Below, in pieces: positions 18,502 to 26,879 of a stretch of DNA of 64,000 bases (within the stretch, counting starts at the first letter, position 1; every line of letters starts with the position of its first letter). The position numbers were made by a program, and so were the translations under genes. The stretch spans positions 150,068-214,067 of the forward strand of contig NZ_JAPNLJ010000012.1 in NCBI RefSeq assembly GCF_026627445.1, written 5' to 3'. The DNA comes from Streptomyces sp. H27-H1. GTDB taxonomy: Bacteria; Actinomycetota; Actinomycetes; Streptomycetales; Streptomycetaceae. The notes beneath the pieces were generated by a model. That model was not told the DNA's origin. It saw only the letters and a list, made by a program, of their open reading frames with translations, and did no database searches.

Positions 18502-18531
18502 ACGTTATGCCGTGGTGCCGGAGCGTGACAA
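18502..18531 (-). promoter_or_regulatory. Candidate promoter of the cyclodipeptide synthase-P450 operon
   Basis: On the minus strand, TTGTCA (18526-18531) and TAACGT (18502-18507) are separated by 18 bases, about 70 bases before the synthase start. A small inverted repeat CTTCCG-N5-CGGAAG at 18564-18580 lies just upstream and could bind a regulator. Read by eye; not tested. Confidence 0.3.
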
Positions 18532-18686
18532 GTGGGGGCCGGAATTGGTGGCTGGAATTATCGCTTCCGCATTACGGAAGAGTAATCGGATTTCTATCTG
18601 CCGCTCGAACGGGACCCGCGGCGTGAGAGGTCCGGGGCTGCCGCTACCCTGAGCCGGTCAACAAGCACCAAGAAGGGGTGGACCCA

Positions 18687-18899
18687 GTGGCGGACATCGA
18701 GAGCGCACGGACGACGTTCGGCAAGTTCGACGTGAACGGTGACGGCTTCGTGACGGCCGACGAGTTCCGTTCGGCGATGGCCGCGATGGGCGACCCGTTC
18801 GTCACCGGCCCGGTCGCGGAGGCCGTGATCGCCGCGAAGGACTCGAACGACGACGGCCTGCTCAGCTTCGACGAGTTCTGGGACTCCCTGAAGAAGTAA
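18687..18899 (+). CDS. Small EF-hand calcium-binding protein
   Basis: Cytosolic calmodulin-like protein (70 aa) with two canonical 12-residue EF-hand loops: DVNGDGFVTADE and DSNDDGLLSFDE, both with Asp at positions 1, 3 or 5 as required and the bidentate Glu at 12. Such small two-EF-hand proteins are common in Streptomyces, where they are thought to buffer or sense Ca2+. I place the start at GTG 18687 (VADIESART), with AGAAGGGG 8 bases upstream; GTG 18678 is in frame but overlaps the ribosome site. It is divergent from the cyclodipeptide synthase gene and followed by a strong hairpin. No target is indicated. Confidence 0.92.
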   Translation: MADIESARTTFGKFDVNGDGFVTADEFRSAMAAMGDPFVTGPVAEAVIAAKDSNDDGLLSFDEFWDSLKK

Positions 18900-18904
18900 G
18901 CCCC

Positions 18905-18945
18905 CCGCGCCGCCCCTCGGCCCGTGCCGGGCCGGGGGTGCGCGG
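18905..18945. terminator. Bidirectional terminator hairpin
   Basis: An imperfect stem of about 19 bp with a 3-base loop, arms around CCCCTCGGCCCG and CGGGCCGGGGG, between the convergent EF-hand and PadR genes. Confidence 0.65.
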
Positions 18946-19500
18946 TCAGGCCCGACCCGGCCCGGCGGTCATGCCCTCCACCTCGGCGAGGGCCTCCTCC
19001 AGCCAGCGCAGCCAGAAGGTCTCCAGCCCGGTTCCCGCGTGCAGCACGACCCGCCGCAGCCGGTCCTCTTCGGCGTCCCGGCCGGCCGGGAAGTCCTTCT
19101 CCTCGATCCCCTCGTACACGGCCAATTGCGCCCGGTGCAGCTCGAGATGGCGCCGCAGCTCCGCGGCCAGCCCCTGTGGCCCCACCACCGCGGCCGCCCG
19201 GATCCGCAGCAGCAGGGGGTCCCGTACCGGCTTGGGATCCTGGCTCTCGCCGACCCACCGGGCCAGCTCCCCGCTCCCGGCGGGCAGCACCTCGTACTCC
19301 TTCTTCTGCCCCCGTACGGGCCCCTGGCTGGGCAGCGCCCGGATCAGCCCGGCCTCCTCCAGCCGGCCGAGCTCGCGGTAGATCTGCTGGTGCGTCGCGG
19401 ACCAGAAGTACCCGATCGACTTGTCGAACCGCCGGGTCAGCTCCAGCCCGGACGAGGGCTTCTCGAGCAGGGCGGTGAGGATGGCGTGCGGGAGCGACAT
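18946..19500 (-). CDS. PadR family transcriptional regulator
   Basis: Cytosolic repressor-type protein (184 aa). The N-terminal PadR winged-helix domain (about 1-90) is clear: HAILTALLEKPSSGLELTRRF, YFWSATHQQIYRELGRLEEAGL and KKEYEVLPAGSGELARW. The C-terminal half is an alpha-helical Vir-type dimerisation domain (AELRRHLELHRAQLAVYEGIEE). PadR proteins usually repress an adjacent transporter or detoxification gene. The adjacent cbi operon runs in the same direction but begins upstream of this gene, so the target is unclear. The start ATG 19500 opens the conserved domain directly. Confidence 0.9.
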   Translation of the reverse strand: MSLPHAILTALLEKPSSGLELTRRFDKSIGYFWSATHQQIYRELGRLEEAGLIRALPSQGPVRGQKKEYEVLPAGSGELARWVGESQDPKPVRDPLLLRIRAAAVVGPQGLAAELRRHLELHRAQLAVYEGIEEKDFPAGRDAEEDRLRRVVLHAGTGLETFWLRWLEEALAEVEGMTAGPGRA

Positions 19501-19555
19501 GCCGCCATCCTAGGTTTGCGGACGCTCCGGCACCGAGACGGGCCCGGGGGCCCGC

Positions 19556-20389
19556 CTACCGCCAGGCGGCCAGCGCCTGCGGATCGCGGGGGCCGGGGGC
19601 GTCCGGCGCCAGGAGGCCGCGCCCGCGCAGGAAGGCCGTCACCGCCGGGGACCAGGCCGGGCGCAGACCCGCCGAGGTGAGCAGCTGCGGGTCCGACAGG
19701 ACGGGTTCGGCCGGGCCGAAGCGGATGCCCGACGGGGTCAGGACCGCCGCGTCGTCGGCCCAGCGGACCGCCAGGTCCACGTCGTGGGTGGCCATGACCA
19801 CCGTCGTGCCCGAGGCCCGGAGTCCCGCGAGGACGTCGAGGAGCCGCTCCTGGCCGTCCGGGTCCAGGCCGGCCGTCGGCTCGTCCAGGATCAGCACCCG
19901 CGGAGCCATCGCCACCGCCCCGGCGATCGCCGCGCGTTTGCGCTGCCCGTAGGACAGGAGGTGCGTGGGGCGGTCCCGCAGGCCCGTGATGTCGAGCGCG
20001 GCCAGCGCCGAGTCCACGCGGGCGCGGACCTCCGGGGCGGGCAGGCCCAGGTTCATCGGGCCGAAGGACACGTCCTGCTCGACGGAGGCCGCGAACAGCT
20101 GGTCGTCGGGGTCCTGCACCACGAGCTGTACGGCGGTCCGCAGCCGGGTCAGGCCGGCCCGGTCGTAGGAGACCTCCGTGCCGTCGAGCCGCAGCGCGCC
20201 CGCGCCGGGCCTCAGCCCGCCGCTCAGCAGCCGCATCAACGTGGTCTTGCCGCTGCCGTTGCGGCCGAGCAGGGCCAGCGCCCGCCCCGGCGCGATGGCG
20301 AAGTCGACGCCGGTCAGGACCGCGGGGCCGTCCTCGTAGGCGTAGCCCGCGCCGGACAGTTCCACCACCGGGTTCAGCGACGGGTTCAC
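19556..20389 (-). CDS. cbiO: Cobalt ECF transporter ATP-binding protein CbiO
   Basis: Cytosolic ATPase subunit (277 aa) powering the CbiMNQO energy-coupling-factor cobalt importer. The ABC motifs are complete: Walker A GRNGSGKTT, Q-loop QDPDDQLF (typical of ECF ATPases), signature LSYGQRKR, Walker B VLILDEPTAGLDP and switch His in MATHD. GTG 20389 overlaps the cbiQ stop by 4 bases (GTGA). It is the last gene of the four-gene operon controlled by a cobalamin riboswitch, linking cobalt uptake to B12 sufficiency. Confidence 0.93.
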   Translation of the reverse strand: MNPSLNPVVELSGAGYAYEDGPAVLTGVDFAIAPGRALALLGRNGSGKTTLMRLLSGGLRPGAGALRLDGTEVSYDRAGLTRLRTAVQLVVQDPDDQLFAASVEQDVSFGPMNLGLPAPEVRARVDSALAALDITGLRDRPTHLLSYGQRKRAAIAGAVAMAPRVLILDEPTAGLDPDGQERLLDVLAGLRASGTTVVMATHDVDLAVRWADDAAVLTPSGIRFGPAEPVLSDPQLLTSAGLRPAWSPAVTAFLRGRGLLAPDAPGPRDPQALAAWR

Positions 20390-21135
20390 AGGTACAGCCC
20401 CTTCAGGGTGAGGGTCAGGGTGGTCAGGGCCGCCAGCAGGCCGGCGGTGGCCGCGAGGAACCGCCGCGACAGGGCCGCCTCCGGTACGAGGACCCGCAGC
20501 GCGCCGTCGTAGCCGCGTCCGGCCAGCCCCGCCTGGAGCCTGGCCGCGCGGTCGAAGGCCCGTACGAAGGAGGTCGCGGCGAGCCCGGCCAGGGAGCGCC
20601 ACACCGCGGCCCGGCCGGTGTGCCCGAGCCGCGCGGCCTGGGCCCGGCGGACCTGGGCCATGGAGTCGAGCAGCAGGAAGCCGATCCGGTACATGACCAG
20701 GGCCACGTCCACCACCGGCGCCGGCACTCCGGCCCGGACCAGTCGGGGCAGCACGTCGGAGACCGGGGTGGTGAAGGCGAACAGCAGCAGCCCGAGCGAG
20801 GCCGCCGAGGTGCGCAGCAGCAGGTCGGCCGCCAGCCGGGGGCCGCCGGGGGCCAGGGACACCAATCCCGCCGGGCCGCCGACCGCGAACAGCAGCGGAA
20901 GCGCCCCGGTGAAGCAGAAGCCGAGCGGGATCCGGAAGGCCCGCCAGAGCTGCCGCCCGGCCACCCCCGCCGGGCCGAGCAGCACGGTGAGGGTGGCGGC
21001 GGCCACCAGGGGCCCGCCCGGCCAGGGCGGCAGGCACACGGCGGTGACCGTCAGCCCGATCCCGAGCAGGGCCTTCTCCAACGGGTGCCGGCCGCGCCAG
21101 CGACTGCTGTGCGCGGCCACGTCGATCGGCAGCAA
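20386..21135 (-). CDS. cbiQ: Cobalt ECF transporter T component CbiQ
   Basis: Membrane transmembrane-coupling (T) subunit (249 aa) connecting CbiO to the substrate-binding CbiMN. It has about five hydrophobic helices and the characteristic arginine-containing coupling-helix region (ARLGHTGR and QAGLAGRGYDG, the latter the usual A-R-G type motif). The start is a TTG at 21135 with GGAGG 8 bases upstream, 3 bases after the cbiN stop. It overlaps cbiO by 4 bases. Confidence 0.9.
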   Translation of the reverse strand: MLPIDVAAHSSRWRGRHPLEKALLGIGLTVTAVCLPPWPGGPLVAAATLTVLLGPAGVAGRQLWRAFRIPLGFCFTGALPLLFAVGGPAGLVSLAPGGPRLAADLLLRTSAASLGLLLFAFTTPVSDVLPRLVRAGVPAPVVDVALVMYRIGFLLLDSMAQVRRAQAARLGHTGRAAVWRSLAGLAATSFVRAFDRAARLQAGLAGRGYDGALRVLVPEAALSRRFLAATAGLLAALTTLTLTLKGLYL

Positions 21136-21138
21136 CGC

Positions 21139-21471
21139 CTACGCCTCCGGGGCGGTGGCGGCAGCGGCCGCCCCTTGGCGGCGGCCCTTGCGGACGCCGA
21201 AGTAGTACGCGAGCACGCCCGCGCCGAGCGCCGCCTGCAGGGCGAACAGCGCGGACTCGACCTCGTCGGAGGGGGGCTCGTAGAGAGGGGAGAACCAGGG
21301 CTCGTAATCCGGCTGCAGTTCGGTGATCGCCGCTTCCGCCTGCGCGTCGGCGCCGGTGAAGGGCTCCTCCTTGCCCTCGCCCAGCCCGAGCGCGATCGGG
21401 AGGACGGCCAGCGCCGCCACCAGGAGCAGCAGCAGGGTGTTGATCTTCGCGTTCTTCGACATGGAGCTCAT
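21139..21471 (-). CDS. cbiN: Cobalt ECF transporter auxiliary subunit CbiN
   Basis: Small membrane protein (110 aa) with two transmembrane helices (about 10-29 and 78-93) separated by an extracytoplasmic acidic loop that includes [21 protein letters not shown], matching the CbiN pattern (W near PLYEPPS). It assists CbiM in metal loading. The start ATG 21471 overlaps the cbiM stop (ATGA); an in-frame ATG at 21462 is possible. The tail is Ala-rich. Confidence 0.9.
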   Translation of the reverse strand: MSSMSKNAKINTLLLLLVAALAVLPIALGLGEGKEEPFTGADAQAEAAITELQPDYEPWFSPLYEPPSDEVESALFALQAALGAGVLAYYFGVRKGRRQGAAAAATAPEA

Positions 21472-22271
21472 CGGGCCGTCGCCTCCTGCTGTTCGCCGCG
21501 GTCGGTGGAGGTGGCGGACGGGGCGGACGGGTCGGACACGCCGGAGGGGGTGGCCACACCGGAGACGCCGGAGACGGCGGACGTGCCGGACGTGCCGGAC
21601 ACGCCGGACGTCAGCTTCGCGACACCCAGCCGGACCAGGTCCGACTTGCTCGACGCCATCAGCAGCCGCATCACGAGGACGGTCAGCAGGCCCTCGCTCA
21701 CGGCCAGCGGTATCTGCGTGACCGCGAAGATCCCCCCGAACTTCGCGAGCGCGCCCAGGAGTCCGGAGGACGGGTCCGGGAAGGCCAGCGCGAGCTGCAC
21801 GCTGGTGACGCAGTAGGTGACCAGGTCGGCGAAGAAGGCTCCGAAGAACACGGTCACCATCAGCGGGAGTCCGGACCTGCGCAGCAGCCGGTAGACGGCG
21901 TAGCCGGCCCACGGGCCGGCGATGGCCATCGAGAAGACGTTGGCGCCGAGGGTGGTGAGCCCGCCGTGCGCCAGCAGCAGGGCCTGGAACAGCAGGGTGA
22001 TCGTGCCGAGCACCGCCATGATCGGCGGCCGGAACAGGATCGCCCCGAGCCCGGTGCCCGTGGGGTGCGAGCAACTGCCCGTCACGGACGGGATCTTCAG
22101 GGCCGACAGGACGAAGGTGAACGCACCGGACGCACCGAGCAACAGGGTGCTCTCCGGGTTGGCCTTCACCTCGCGGGTGAGCGAACGCACGCCGTGGACG
22201 ACGAAGGGAGCGGACGCGGCGCCCCAGGCGACCGCGTGCAAAGGGGGCAGGAACCCCTCGGCTATATGCAT
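21468..22271 (-). CDS. cbiM: Cobalt ECF transporter substrate-binding component CbiM
   Basis: Integral membrane S component (267 aa) binding Co2+ (related proteins bind Ni2+). The essential N-terminal metal-binding sequence is intact at the chosen start ([10 protein letters not shown], His at position 2), which fixes ATG 22271 although the frame is open upstream through the riboswitch. It has seven or eight hydrophobic segments including [18 protein letters not shown], the conserved CbiM signature with a second metal-binding His. An unusual Ser/Gly/Val/Thr low-complexity stretch (about 210-255) joins the last helix to the C-terminus. It is the first gene of cbiMNQO and sits directly behind a cobalamin riboswitch. 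Confidence 0.93.
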   Translation of the reverse strand: MHIAEGFLPPLHAVAWGAASAPFVVHGVRSLTREVKANPESTLLLGASGAFTFVLSALKIPSVTGSCSHPTGTGLGAILFRPPIMAVLGTITLLFQALLLAHGGLTTLGANVFSMAIAGPWAGYAVYRLLRRSGLPLMVTVFFGAFFADLVTYCVTSVQLALAFPDPSSGLLGALAKFGGIFAVTQIPLAVSEGLLTVLVMRLLMASSKSDLVRLGVAKLTSGVSGTSGTSAVSGVSGVATPSGVSDPSAPSATSTDRGEQQEATAR

Positions 22272-22309
22272 GAGTAGGGAGACCTCTCCAGCACCTCGTG
22301 GATGGACAA

Positions 22310-22492
22310 CGCGCCCCGGCCGGTCTCCTGGCTCACGGGTTGGCGTCCTGGCCCCGCCTTCCCGGGCAGCGCGGAACCTCCCGCGCAGCCCAGTGGCTTT
22401 CCCGCAGGAGTGGAGCCGGACTTCCCGATCACAGTGGCGAGGGCCGCACCGGTTTCTCACCGGTTTCCCGAACACCAAGGCCCGCTGACCCT
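22310..22492 (-). promoter_or_regulatory. Cobalamin riboswitch upstream of cbiMNQO
   Basis: Read on the minus strand, the region contains the canonical B12 box AGCCAGGAGACCGGCC (22319-22334), the conserved GCCACTG segment (about 22390-22397), the GGTGAGAAACCGGTGCGG / CGCCACTGTG element near the 5' side, and multiple paired helices between. The position, about 40-220 bases before cbiM, fits B12-dependent shut-off of cobalt import by blocking translation or causing termination. Confidence 0.9.
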
Positions 22493-22745
22493 AGTCGGCC
22501 GCGCGGACCGGTAACAACCCGCCCCATCGCGCCGGACGGTGAACAGGATTCCGCTTGGCGGTGACTCTTCGTGTTCGCGGCCGGGCCGGTCGCCCCAAGG
22601 GCGCGGACCGGTGGGGGAGTTCCGCATGCCCGCCACCACCGGGCACCGGCCGTTCCATGGGGCGGCGCGGTTCCGGACGGCCGGGGCGCGCCCGGATGGG
22701 CGCGGTCCGGTGGCGGGCCGGCCCGGCGGCGCCGAGGCTGGCGAG

Positions 22746-23480
22746 GTGACTGCCGAATCCGCTGCCGCGCCCGCTTCTTTCGACTACTCCGACCTCACCG
22801 CCGTGTACGTCAACTGCACGCTCAAGCGATCGCCCGAGCCCAGCAACACCGAGGGCCTGATCGACAAGAGCCGTGCGGTGATGGAGGCGGCCGGGGCCCG
22901 GACCTCGCTCATCCGGGCCGTCGATCACGACATCGCCACCGGTGTCTGGCCCGATATGACCGACCACGGCTGGGAGAGCGACCAGTGGCCGGTGCTCTAC
23001 AGCCAGATCATGGACGCGGACATCCTCGTGCTCTGCGGCCCGATCTGGCTCGGGGACAACAGCTCGGTGATGAAGCAGGTCGTCGAGCGGCTCTACGCCT
23101 GCTCCTCGATCCTGAACGAGCAGGGCCAGTACGCCTATTACGGGCGCGTGGGCGGAGCGCTGATCACCGGCAACGAGGACGGCGTCAAACACTGCGCGAT
23201 GAACGTCCTCTACAGCCTCCAGCACCTCGGCTACGCCATCCCCCCGCAGGCCGACGCCGGATGGATCGGCGAAGCCGGACCCGGGCCCTCGTACCTGGAC
23301 CCCGGATCCGGCGGTCCCCAGAACGACTTCACCAACCGGAACACGGCCTTCATGAGCTGGAACCTCATGCACCTGGCCGCCCTGCTCAAGCGGGCGGGCG
23401 GGATGCCCGCGCACGGCAACCAGCGCTCCCAGTGGGACGCGGGCTGCCGCTTCGACTTCCCGAACCCCGAGCACCGGTAG
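22746..23480 (+). CDS. Flavodoxin-like NAD(P)H-dependent oxidoreductase
   Basis: Cytosolic FMN-binding protein (244 aa) of the NADPH-dependent FMN reductase/flavodoxin superfamily. The phosphate-binding loop is visible in YVNCTLKRSPEPSNTEGLI, the central block is ILVLCGPIWLGDNSSVMKQVVERL, and a third region is GRVGGALITGNEDGVKHC. These are typical of the family found widely in Streptomyces; the electron acceptor is unknown. I chose GTG 22746 (VTAESAAAPASF) with GAGG about 8 bases upstream; the frame is open further through compositionally non-coding sequence. It is divergent from the cobalt operon. Confidence 0.85.
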   Translation: MTAESAAAPASFDYSDLTAVYVNCTLKRSPEPSNTEGLIDKSRAVMEAAGARTSLIRAVDHDIATGVWPDMTDHGWESDQWPVLYSQIMDADILVLCGPIWLGDNSSVMKQVVERLYACSSILNEQGQYAYYGRVGGALITGNEDGVKHCAMNVLYSLQHLGYAIPPQADAGWIGEAGPGPSYLDPGSGGPQNDFTNRNTAFMSWNLMHLAALLKRAGGMPAHGNQRSQWDAGCRFDFPNPEHR

Positions 23481-23513
23481 GACCCGTTCCCGCCCGGCTC
23501 CCGCCGCCGTGCT

Positions 23514-24038
23514 TCAGCAGACGTTCGGGTGCGCGACGTCCAGGACGAAACGCTCCGGGGCATGCAGCTTGAACGAGGTGTAGGCGGGCTTGGTGTCGAA
23601 GGCGGCTCCGAAGGTGACGTACCCCTCGTAGTCGCCGGTCAGGGCGATGCCCTTCAGTTTGGGCAGGTTGATCTTGAGGAGTTTGGGCCCCTGGTAGACG
23701 TTGTTGCCCGCGTCGTCGTGTCCGGCGGCCGGGTGCAGACGGATCTCCAGGAAGTACTGTCCGGCGAGCGGGACGGGCTTGCCGGACCCGTCGTAGACGA
23801 GCTCCGTGACGGGGGTGACGGTGACCTCGGGTACATATCCCTGCAGGTCGACGACCACGCGGTCGTACGTGCAGTGCCCGCCCCAGCGGGCGTTGACGAC
23901 GAGCGGCGTGGCGGTGGCGGCGGTAGCGGTGGCGGCGGTCCTGGCGGAGGCGGAGGCCGGTGCGGCGAAGGCCAGGGTGGCGGCGAGCAGTGCGCCCACC
24001 CCCAGTGCGGTGGCCTGCCGGCGGCGTGGACGGTTCAT
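23514..24038 (-). CDS. Secreted AMIN-like domain protein
   Basis: Exported protein (174 aa) with a clear Sec signal peptide (RRRQ then a hydrophobic core, cleavage near ASA, about residue 31). The mature part resembles the AMIN-like domain of actinobacterial extracellular proteins: YDRVVVDLQGYVPEVTV, GQYFLEIRLHPA and RFVLDVAHPNVC. Two cysteines (GGHC and the C-terminal residue) could form a disulfide joining the ends of the domain. AMIN-type domains often bind peptidoglycan or surface polymers; that role here is inferred. ATG 24038 has GAGGGG upstream. The next gene on this strand is an SsgA-like gene 78 bases upstream. Confidence 0.82.
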   Translation of the reverse strand: MNRPRRRQATALGVGALLAATLAFAAPASASARTAATATAATATPLVVNARWGGHCTYDRVVVDLQGYVPEVTVTPVTELVYDGSGKPVPLAGQYFLEIRLHPAAGHDDAGNNVYQGPKLLKINLPKLKGIALTGDYEGYVTFGAAFDTKPAYTSFKLHAPERFVLDVAHPNVC

Positions 24039-24116
24039 TGCGTCCCCTCGATCGGAGAGACGTGGAACGGTGTCACCCGGGAAGACGCGCCCGGTACGGC
24101 AGCGGTTGCACCGGGT

Positions 24117-24524
24117 TCAGCTGGACAGCAGGGCGCTCAGTTCGGCGTCGAGATCGTAGTGCCGGTGTTCCTGGCCGCGTGGCACCAGCTCGGTCATCCG
24201 GCCGCACAGCTCCCGTACGTCCTTGGCCCGGGCGGACACCACGCACGACTGCTCGCCGTTGCTGAAGGAGAGGAAGACCCGCGGCTCGGTGCCCTTCCAG
24301 CGCGGCCACACCTGTATGTCGCCCTCGCCGGTGGCGCAGACGTGGCCGTCGAGCAGCAGCTCCCGCGAGAAGACCCAGTGCGCGAGGTGCATCCCGGCAC
24401 CCTCGAAGTCGAGGGAGAGCTCGTAGGGCCGCTCGGTGCGGTAGAGGAACACGCCGCGCACCGGGACGGACGCGGGCGCGGCCTCCAGGCGGAGCGGGAG
24501 GACGCGGTGCTCGGCGGCGGACAT
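24117..24524 (-). CDS. SsgA-family sporulation/cell division regulator (SALP)
   Basis: SsgA-like protein (135 aa), a family confined to sporulating actinobacteria that directs septum placement and peptidoglycan remodelling during sporulation. The family pattern is clear: LPLRLEAAPASVPVRGVFLYR, YELSLDFEGAG, WVFSRELLLDG, GEGDIQVWP and SFSNGEQSCVVSARAKDVREL. The length matches the family. The start ATG 24524 opens the conserved region. I cannot assign it to a particular member (ssgA-G) by eye. It is a good marker that the host is Streptomyces or a close relative. Confidence 0.93.
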   Translation of the reverse strand: MSAAEHRVLPLRLEAAPASVPVRGVFLYRTERPYELSLDFEGAGMHLAHWVFSRELLLDGHVCATGEGDIQVWPRWKGTEPRVFLSFSNGEQSCVVSARAKDVRELCGRMTELVPRGQEHRHYDLDAELSALLSS

Positions 24525-24667
24525 GACGGGGCGCCTCTCTCTCGGGTGGGGTCGCGTCGACGAATGCGCGGCATGCCCACTCGGGCAAGCTAACCCACCC
24601 CCCGGGCCGTCATCCGCGGCCGAAGGTCCCGTCCGGCCGGGCCTCTCGGCCCGTCTTTCGCCCGATG

Positions 24668-24706
24668 CGCCGAGCCCCGCCCTCCGGGGGAGGACGGGGC
24701 TCGGCG
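24668..24706 (-). terminator. Terminator-like hairpin
   Basis: An 18-bp stem (CGCCGAGCCCCGCCCTCC with GGAGGACGGGGCTCGGCG, one mismatch, 3-base loop) downstream of the small secreted-protein gene. Confidence 0.75.
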
Positions 24707-24741
24707 AAACGGCGTGACCGGGGCGGGGGCCCCGGCGGGAA

Positions 24742-25056
24742 CTACGGCAGGGGGTTGTAGATGAAGGACTCGTGCGCGTTCGACTGGCCGATCGCGGTGA
24801 ATCCCGAGCCGTTGGACTGGGCGCCGTTGTTCTGGTTGGAGGCGCCGAAGCCCGAGGCGACCTGCTGCGCGGTGGAGGAGTTCCCGAGGTTGCTGCCGCC
24901 GACCCCGCTGCCGAGGATGTCGGCGAGGGCCGCGTTCGACGCGGTCCCGGCCGCACCGGCCCCGTTGTCGGCCTGGGCGACGCCCGACAGGAGCGCGAAG
25001 GCGAAGGGGAGCGATGCGACAGCCGCCATCACGCGGATGCTGCGGGTGCTTGCCAT
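24742..25056 (-). CDS. Small secreted Asn/Gln/Ser/Gly-rich protein of unknown function
   Basis: Predicted exported protein (104 aa). A strong Sec signal peptide (about 1-29, cleavage near AQA-DN) precedes a mature part of about 75 residues that is rich in Gly, Ala, Ser, Asn and Gln and nearly free of charge and cysteine (NSSTAQQVASGFGASNQNNG). It is not a chaplin, because the chaplin Cys pattern is absent, and I do not recognise it as a rodlin. The composition and spaced Asn/Gln residues resemble amyloid-forming surface proteins such as curlin repeats, but no strict repeat is present. Ribosome site GGAGG lies 9 bases before ATG 25056. It has its own terminator, so is likely monocistronic. Confidence 0.75.
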   Translation of the reverse strand: MASTRSIRVMAAVASLPFAFALLSGVAQADNGAGAAGTASNAALADILGSGVGGSNLGNSSTAQQVASGFGASNQNNGAQSNGSGFTAIGQSNAHESFIYNPLP

Positions 25057-25303
25057 GTTTCAAATCCTCCAAGAGAGCAAAACGGCTGTTGGTCCAAGAC
25101 GGTTGGCCGAACCGCCGGGGGTATGGACGCGACGTCGTGCCTCCACCCTTGCGCAGGTGATCATCAAGAAACCAGCCCAGACCGCCTCGTTCCCCCTCAG
25201 GCGTGATCAACTCCTTCCCAAACCTCATATCCTGCTCAATCTGGAACGAAGTTACTGGCGTAACCCACCTGCCCGGCACCGGAAACCGGCGCGGAAAACG
25301 ACG

Positions 25304-25332
25304 CGGGCCCCGACGCCAAGCGTCGGGGCCCG
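25304..25332 (-). terminator. Terminator hairpin downstream of sdaA
   Basis: A perfect 12-bp stem, CGGGCCCCGACG and CGTCGGGGCCCG, with a 5-base loop, 20 bases beyond the sdaA stop. The 270 bases between it and the small secreted-protein gene are otherwise gene-free and contain that gene's promoter region. Confidence 0.85.
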
Positions 25333-25352
25333 AATCGGTCAGATGGTGCGGG

Positions 25353-26735
<1,383 letters not shown>

Positions 26736-26879
26736 GGTTGCGGACTCCTATGTCTGCTCGTGGGTGGGAAGCGTGGGCAGGAGGGGTTGATCGGGGTGAT
26801 CTGCGGATTTTGTCCGGCAGACGAGCTTAACTCGGTGAAGTGAACGGCTCGGCTGCCGGACGGGTCGGGAAGGCGGGGA

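Noticed and set aside
21490..21620. Repetitive sequence near the cbiM 3' end, considered as a CRISPR-like or tandem array
   Set aside because: The repeats are short and irregular (GTGTCCGG-type) and encode the Ser/Gly/Val/Thr tail of CbiM; there are no unique spacers of constant length.
22539..22745. Extended N-terminus of the flavodoxin-like protein
   Set aside because: The extra 69 residues are Gly/Arg/Pro-rich without structure, and a GTG with a suitable ribosome site at 22746 sits just before the conserved fold.
26812..26861. GTCCGGCAG ... CTGCCGGAC inverted repeat after the permease gene, considered as a terminator
   Set aside because: Only 9 bp with a loop of about 32 bases; too weak to call with confidence.
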